The notes below the pieces were generated by a model. It saw only the letters and a program-made list of their open reading frames with translations. It was not told the DNA's origin and ran no database searches. Both the position numbers and the translations under genes were made by a program. Below are positions 59,770 through 64,000 of a DNA stretch of 64,000 bases, in pieces; the first letter of the stretch is position 1; each line of letters starts with the position of its first letter. The DNA is from Frigididesulfovibrio sp031553235 (GTDB lineage Bacteria > Desulfobacterota > Desulfovibrionia > Desulfovibrionales > Desulfovibrionaceae), in contig JAVBLS010000054.1 of the NCBI GenBank assembly GCA_031553235.1, forward strand, positions 1-64,000. Reading direction: 5' to 3'.

Positions 59770-60714
59770 ATGCATGTCACCAGCAATTTTGACGCAGGCT
59801 TGTTGTTCGAGGGAAGGGCCTCGGGAAAAACGGTTCCCGGCTGGGCCGAGCAAACCCCGTATACGCCCAAGGAAGACCCGCACTACAAGTTCCCGCCCTG
59901 GGGTTCGGACATCGTCGTCTGGCTCCTATACGGCAGAGAGCCGCTGTACCTGTTTGGGCCGACGGGGTGCGGCAAAACCTCCTGCATCAAGCAGACCGTG
60001 CAGAAATTAAATTACCCCGTGTACGAAGTCACAGGCCACAGCCGGCTGGAGTTTCCGGAAATGGTCGGGCATCATACGGTACAGCAGGGCAGCATGCTCT
60101 ACGAATATGGCCCGCTGGCCATGGCCATGAGAAACGGCGGACTGTTTCTGTTGAACGAAATCGACCTGCTCGACCCAAGCACGGCGGCGGGGTTGAACTC
60201 CGTCCTGGACGGGTATCCGCTGACCATTCCGGAAAACGGCGGAGAACTCATCGCACCGCATCCCATGTTCAAGTTCGCGGCAACGGCCAACAGCAACGGC
60301 GGCAGCGATCATACCGGTCTGTATCAAGGTGTGCTGCGCCAGAACCTGGCCTTCATGGACAGGTTCATTCTGGTGGAAGCTACGTACCTTGAGGAAGCCA
60401 AGGAAATGGAGATACTGAAAAGCTACGTCGGGCAGGATATCTCCGAAGACGTTCTGGTAAAACTGATCCGCTTCGCCAATGCGGTCCGGAAGCTGTTCAT
60501 GGGTGACGGCGCCGAGGGCATTGACAACCAGATTGAGGTCACCTTCAGCACACGCACGTTGATCCGTTGGGCGCTTCTGACGCTTCATTTCGCGCCCCTG
60601 GCGGCCAACGGTGTGGATGTTGTGAGCCATGCGCTGGACAGATCGCTTGGCTTCAGAGCGTCTCCCCCTTCGCGGTTTACCTTGAAGGAGCTGCAGCAGA
60701 GAATTTTTGGCTAA
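59770..60714 (+). CDS. MoxR/CobS-like AAA+ ATPase
   Basis: A 314-residue AAA+ protein: LYLFGPTGCGKTSCIKQTV (Walker A), NGGLFLLNEIDLLDPSTAAG (Walker B), KFAATANSNGG (sensor 1) and a helical lid. It resembles the CobS/MoxR group that works with a VWA partner, here encoded 13 bases downstream. Although CobS is also a subunit of aerobic cobaltochelatase, there is no cobN, the pathway uses CbiK, and such pairs are frequent in mobile elements, so a chaperone-like role on an unknown target is more likely. Confidence 0.82.
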   Translation: MHVTSNFDAGLLFEGRASGKTVPGWAEQTPYTPKEDPHYKFPPWGSDIVVWLLYGREPLYLFGPTGCGKTSCIKQTVQKLNYPVYEVTGHSRLEFPEMVGHHTVQQGSMLYEYGPLAMAMRNGGLFLLNEIDLLDPSTAAGLNSVLDGYPLTIPENGGELIAPHPMFKFAATANSNGGSDHTGLYQGVLRQNLAFMDRFILVEATYLEEAKEMEILKSYVGQDISEDVLVKLIRFANAVRKLFMGDGAEGIDNQIEVTFSTRTLIRWALLTLHFAPLAANGVDVVSHALDRSLGFRASPPSRFTLKELQQRIFG

Positions 60715-60727
60715 AGGAGAGAGTATT

Positions 60728-62485
60728 ATGCTGCCTCGGCATATGGGAATACGCACAATGACGATGATCGCCGTGGCTCTGTCGGAGGAGTACGGGGTCA
60801 GAGTGGTTTCCAGTGGACGCAGGGCGCACACATACTACCAACCGGACGACGGCCGGCCGATCATCACCATCCCGTCCGTCGACGCCGAGGATGACAATTA
60901 TCTTGTCCTTCTGCGCGGGTATATCGACCATGAGGTCGGGCATGTCCGTTTTACCAAGCATAAAGAGCTGGCGGCGGCCATAGACGCGGAAGGCGACGCC
61001 ACAGGGGCGATGAAAATCATCAGCCATATTTATGAGGATGTCTATGCGGAGCGGTTGATGGGAGAGTGTTTCCCGGGTTGCCGGAGAAACATTAGAAAGC
61101 TGGTTTCCCTTATCTTCGACGAGCAGCGCCCCGCCCCCATAAACGCCGCGCAGGTGTTGGCGGAAGCGCGCAGCGGTGCGAAAGGCGCGCAGCAAATGCC
61201 GTATCATATCTGGACGGCCGTTTCGCAATATATCCTGTACCGGATACGACGAGACGCGACGGCGGGTCTTGAAGCGCTGCTGCCGGCTTATCGGGAGCCG
61301 GTTGATCTGCTGGCTCCCGGTCTTGTGGAGTGTCTGGAGCCGGTCTTGTCGCGAGTCGCCGCAGAAGGAACCGGCACCCCGGCAAACGTGGCCCTGGCCA
61401 AGGAGACGCTACGGGTCATCAATGAGTTTTTCAACAATGACTGGGAATGGTATGTCCAGGAGCCGGAATACGACGGAGCCCCGGGGCGGAGCGAGGATCG
61501 ACTGCAGGGCCGGGAGGCCATCATGGACCAGTTGCAATGGGTCCTGAGATTCGGTGGGAATACCAGCGACAGCGTGGATATCAGTCGGTCCGCCTCAAAT
61601 ATTGTCGACACCATCATGAAAGAGCAGGAGACCAAGGTCCAGAGTTACGGGGCGACAATACCGCGTGGGTATAGAAGCGAGCACTGGCACGAGAGGCTTT
61701 CACTGCTGTCGTATGCGGAGCAGAAAGAATCCTTGCAGGCCTCAACGCTGCTGGATGCGCAAATGCAGTCGCTTTTGCAGACACTTATCTTGAATCGTTC
61801 CGGTTCCGCGCGGACAGGCAAGCTGAACACATACATGTTGCATAGATTATCTACCGGTAACAGCAACATTTTTCGCAAAAATGTGGAAAAGCAGGGCATT
61901 AATACGGAGATAGTCATTGCCGCCGACATGAGTGGGAGCATGGCCGACAACGATAAATCGGTCATGGCTTCAAAAGCCTTGTACGCTGTCGTATGCAGCC
62001 TGCGAAAACTGCCCGGCGTCAAGTCGAGTGTCATAGGATTTTATGACGATAGCGTCCTGGATATTCTTCGCCACAACGATATGCTGACGCCGCAAATGAA
62101 AATCAGCCCTGATGGCGGCACATTATGCGGCGAGGCTTTGACCTATGCCATGCAGGTTCTGACAAATTCGCAGGTGGCGCGCAAAATCGTTCTGATGCTG
62201 ACGGATGGCGATACGGGCAACCCTCGATACTTCGAAAAAACCATCGTCGCGGCCAAACGGGCCGGGATAGAGTTTTTGGGCATAGGCATTATGGACCCCG
62301 ACATCACCTATTACCTGCAAGAGAAGGACTGCTGTGTCATAGACGATATGCAGCAACTGGCTCCGGAAATGTTCAGGATGCTGTGGAGCAAGCTTTTTGC
62401 CGGCAAACCCGAAGCAAGCGCGCTGATCCGCCGGCTGAGCGCCAAAAAGGCGGCGCGCAACGGACCGTCCGCAGCACAGGCGTAG
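60728..62485 (+). CDS. VWA-domain CobT-like protein with HExxH motif
   Basis: A 585-residue partner of the MoxR/CobS-like ATPase. The N-terminal part has GYIDHEVGHVRFT, with an HExxH (His68-Glu-Val-Gly-His72) found in phage-type CobT proteins. The C-terminal VWA domain has the MIDAS motif AADMSGSMADN near residue 400, then DGGTLCGEAL and VLMLTDGDTG. ATG 60728 has GGAG eight bases upstream; an earlier TTG reading is less likely. Function unknown: assembly or remodelling of a protein complex is the usual guess. Confidence 0.8.
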   Translation: MLPRHMGIRTMTMIAVALSEEYGVRVVSSGRRAHTYYQPDDGRPIITIPSVDAEDDNYLVLLRGYIDHEVGHVRFTKHKELAAAIDAEGDATGAMKIISHIYEDVYAERLMGECFPGCRRNIRKLVSLIFDEQRPAPINAAQVLAEARSGAKGAQQMPYHIWTAVSQYILYRIRRDATAGLEALLPAYREPVDLLAPGLVECLEPVLSRVAAEGTGTPANVALAKETLRVINEFFNNDWEWYVQEPEYDGAPGRSEDRLQGREAIMDQLQWVLRFGGNTSDSVDISRSASNIVDTIMKEQETKVQSYGATIPRGYRSEHWHERLSLLSYAEQKESLQASTLLDAQMQSLLQTLILNRSGSARTGKLNTYMLHRLSTGNSNIFRKNVEKQGINTEIVIAADMSGSMADNDKSVMASKALYAVVCSLRKLPGVKSSVIGFYDDSVLDILRHNDMLTPQMKISPDGGTLCGEALTYAMQVLTNSQVARKIVLMLTDGDTGNPRYFEKTIVAAKRAGIEFLGIGIMDPDITYYLQEKDCCVIDDMQQLAPEMFRMLWSKLFAGKPEASALIRRLSAKKAARNGPSAAQA

Positions 62486-62528
62486 CGGGCCGGTGAGCAA
62501 CCCGCCAGCCTCTTGAGAGTGCAGAAGG

Positions 62529-62711
62529 CTACTCTGAAATTCTTGCTTTCCCCGCCAGCCTATCCGCAAGCCGTGCCGTCCGTAAATGGGTATACCGGGC
62601 CGGCATTTGAAGAGTCTTATGCCCGGTGATATCTTTAATCTCCATCACGTCCAGGTCTGAGATAGGCTGGAAAAAACGGACGCCATAGTTCATATCCATC
62701 ACGGAGGGCAT
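62529..62711 (-). pseudogene. Tyrosine recombinase C-terminal remnant
   Basis: A 60-residue frame with the end of a phage-type integrase: SDLDVMEIKDITGHKTLQMP then ARYTHLRTARLADRL, carrying the GHKTLQM and the catalytic Tyr in YTH. The rest of the catalytic domain is missing, so it is a fragment. It lies next to the IS3 and Mob fragments. Confidence 0.65.
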
Positions 62712-62831
62712 ATGGCGTAGATTCTACGAGCACGATATTCACAGGAATTGAAGCGGCAAGCGGTACGTATGACCCTCGCCGAAGGGCTTGGCGTGACGGA
62801 GGCGGCGCGCAGGTTGTCTATTATGGCATAG
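62712..62831 (+). mobile_element. IS3-family OrfA transposase fragment with early stop
   Basis: ATG GCG TAG at 62712 is followed in frame by ILRARYSQELKRQAVRMTLA and EGLGVTEAARRLSI, the N-terminal helix-turn-helix of an IS3-family OrfA. A stop codon sits at the third position and the frame ends at 62831, so it is dead. It overlaps the Mob fragment on the other strand. Confidence 0.6.
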
Positions 62832-63109
62832 AACTTGGCAACTTCCTGATGCGTAGCGCGGCGGCCTTGCAAACCGCGCTCTATACCAAGTTTTTCAACG
62901 GACTTGGCGTAATCCGTCTGTAGCTCGGTCAGAGTGTGACGGCTGCCGCCGAACATGGCGCGGCAATTGAGTTTGCCTTTATCATCCAGGGGAACAAGGG
63001 TGGCATGTATATGCGGTGTGGCTTCATCCAGATGCATAACGGCTTTGATAACCCTGTCGCCGTAAGAGGCTTGATTTTCACACGGAGGCAAGCCTTTTCT
63101 TTTACCCAC
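62812..63109 (-). pseudogene. Mob/Pre-type relaxase fragment
   Basis: The frame starting at 63109 reads VIKAVMHLDEATPHIHATLV then PLDDKGKLNCRAMFGG, the His-rich metal motif of Mob/Pre plasmid relaxases, then TELQTDYAKSVEKLGIERGL. The N-terminal part is missing and after about 62812 the sequence turns into the IS3 fragment. It marks a former plasmid or mobilisable element. Confidence 0.65.
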
Positions 63110-63144
63110 TTGACTAGTCCCAAAAAATGGTACATATTTCTTCT

Positions 63145-63423
63145 ATGAAATGGACAGTGAAATATTCGAAACGTGCGGCCAAGCAGGCGGAAAAACTGCC
63201 CAAAAAACTGCTTGAAATCCTTGATTTGCTGGTCGCGGAAATAGAGCTTTCAGGGCCGGTGCGCGGCAACTGGCCAAACTACAGCAAACTCGGCGGCATG
63301 CTGCATCACTGTCATATCAAAAAAGGACATCCAACGTATGTGGCCGTCTGGGAAGAAGACGCCAGCGGCATACGACTTGTGGAGGTAAAATATGTGGGAA
63401 CACACGAAAAAGCACCATACTAG
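63145..63423 (+). CDS. RelE/HigB-like toxin
   Basis: A 92-residue protein of the RelE/ParE/HigB toxin superfamily: MKWTVKYSKRAAKQAEKLPK, VRGNWPNYSKLGGMLHHCHI, YVAVWEEDASGIRLVEVKYV. Members cleave mRNA on the ribosome or poison gyrase. Start ATG 63145 fits the family. It overlaps the antitoxin gene by 32 bases. Confidence 0.82.
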   Translation: MKWTVKYSKRAAKQAEKLPKKLLEILDLLVAEIELSGPVRGNWPNYSKLGGMLHHCHIKKGHPTYVAVWEEDASGIRLVEVKYVGTHEKAPY

Positions 63424-63754
63424 CTCGTCCGGCTCTGCCGGTGTCGAGGCTGATATTTTCCGCGTGGTCTGCCCCGTGAACCATGCTGAAGCCATCAAGA
63501 AGTATCTGATTAGCCAGGGCTGCACCCTTGAGGAGCTTGTAGACCCGGCAACGGTCTTCCCCCAACGCAGCCCCGGAACGCTTTTGCGCGGCGCTCGTAA
63601 TCGCGAAAGCCTGACGCAGCAGCGGCTTGCCGACATGTGCGGTATTTCCCGCCATCACATTTCCGAAATGGAAAGCGGAAAGCGTACCATCGGCAAGCAG
63701 AACGCCCGCAAGCTTGGCGAAGCTCTGGGCGTTGACCCTAGACTGTTTTTGTAG
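63392..63754 (+). CDS. XRE/HigA-like antitoxin
   Basis: A 120-residue protein. An N-terminal 60 residues (FRVVCPVNHAEAIKKYLISQ) are followed by a helix-turn-helix (TQQRLADMCGISRHHISEME, then SGKRTIGKQNARKLGEAL). It should bind and neutralise the overlapping toxin and repress the operon. Toxin-first order is typical of HigBA-like pairs. Confidence 0.82.
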   Translation: MWEHTKKHHTSSSGSAGVEADIFRVVCPVNHAEAIKKYLISQGCTLEELVDPATVFPQRSPGTLLRGARNRESLTQQRLADMCGISRHHISEMESGKRTIGKQNARKLGEALGVDPRLFL

Positions 63755-63766
63755 GGAGGGGATTCT

Positions 63767-63904
63767 ATGGAAGTTCTGAGCAATGCGCCTGAGGCGGAGG
63801 CTAATGAGCTTGCTCAAAAGCTGCGTGCTGAACAGCGGGAGGCGCTACGGCAAGAATGTATTGCCGCGCATGAGCATTTTACTGATATCCGCATTAATAA
63901 TTAA
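63767..63904 (+). CDS. Small 45-residue ORF after the antitoxin gene
   Basis: ATG 63767 has a strong AGGGAGGGG ribosome site and lies 12 bases after the antitoxin stop. The product (MEVLSNAPEAEANELAQKLR ...) is highly charged and helical, with no family I recognise. It may be a third gene of the toxin-antitoxin operon. Confidence 0.45.
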   Translation: MEVLSNAPEAEANELAQKLRAEQREALRQECIAAHEHFTDIRINN

Positions 63905-64000
63905 ACATATTCTACTCTCTTGAAGCACCCGGCGATTACCTGCTTTCGCGAGCGGAGGGTCCGAATTGCCCTTTTCAGTTCGCGTTTCAGGTGGGCCGGG
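63901..64000 (-). CDS. Possible C-terminal end of a gene entering from the right
   Basis: On the minus strand a frame enters the window and reads PAHLKRELKRAIRTLRSRKQ then VIAGCFKRVEYV before a stop at 63901-63903. The basic, helical composition looks protein-like but is too short to classify. Confidence 0.2.
   Translation of the reverse strand, partial: PAHLKRELKRAIRTLRSRKQVIAGCFKRVEYV

Noticed and set aside
59770..62485. Aerobic cobaltochelatase subunits CobS and CobT
   Set aside because: No cobN is present, the operon is of the anaerobic type with CbiK, and the pair lies among mobile-element fragments. The ATPase/VWA names are shared by a much broader family.

Overview
The window looks like chromosomal DNA of a GC-rich, strictly anaerobic delta-proteobacterium, most likely Desulfovibrio-like (Desulfovibrionaceae). 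This is inferred from gene content: anaerobic (cbi-type) cobalamin synthesis with an exported CbiK, a glycyl radical enzyme (GRE), in-frame TGA (selenocysteine) codons in HesB/IscA-like genes, and sigma-54 control. No rRNA, tRNA or CRISPR array was seen. Bases 1-160 look like a poor-quality contig end.

Layout. 0.2-4 kb: a TIM-barrel isomerase-like gene and the threonine catabolism pair kbl-tdh. 4.3-8.6 kb: a Tim44-like protein, a methyltransferase, RNase J and an orphan RND membrane-fusion protein that ends in a repeat and an IS3 scar. 8.8-16.3 kb: a membrane TIR-TPR protein, a DsbA-like lipoprotein, PGDYG and DHH proteins, a secreted protein and a YccF-like protein. 16.7-21.8 kb: a GRE followed by four tandem HesB/IscA-like genes, two of them apparent selenoproteins with a SECIS-like hairpin, then a TPR gene. 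22.2-28.1 kb: a PAS-AAA-Fis sigma-54 activator, DUF4125 with a broken DUF4037-like remnant, an MFS transporter, the GRE activase and a MetH-activation-like protein. 28.2-37.5 kb: a cobalamin riboswitch, a sigma-54 promoter and a corrinoid methyltransfer operon (corrinoid protein, MtmB-family methyltransferase with no pyrrolysine codon, UroD-family methyltransferase fused to a thioredoxin domain, CobW GTPase, corrinoid reactivator, DUF1638, flavin-binding protein). 37.9-56.5 kb: a long minus-strand cobalamin operon behind a second cobalamin riboswitch. 56.9-59.5 kb: PadR regulator, aquaporin and a second CobW GTPase. 59.8-64 kb: a MoxR/VWA pair among mobile-element debris (Mob relaxase, integrase and IS3 fragments) and a HigBA-like toxin-antitoxin pair.

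How it may work together. Sigma-54 promoters (GG-N10-GC) are visible upstream of the GRE, the activase/MFS operon, the corrinoid operon, the cobalamin operon and the aquaporin/CobW operon. A palindrome close to GTRYCG-N4-CRGTAC recurs between these promoters, and a single sigma-54 activator gene sits in the cluster. I infer one regulon: the MFS carrier imports a substrate, the GRE breaks it (perhaps releasing an N-methyl compound), the pyrrolysine-free MtmB homologue demethylates the product, and the regulon also makes the cobamide this needs. The substrate is unknown. The regulon and the non-Pyl MtmB / atypical GRE pairing are the strongest candidates for an undescribed system here.
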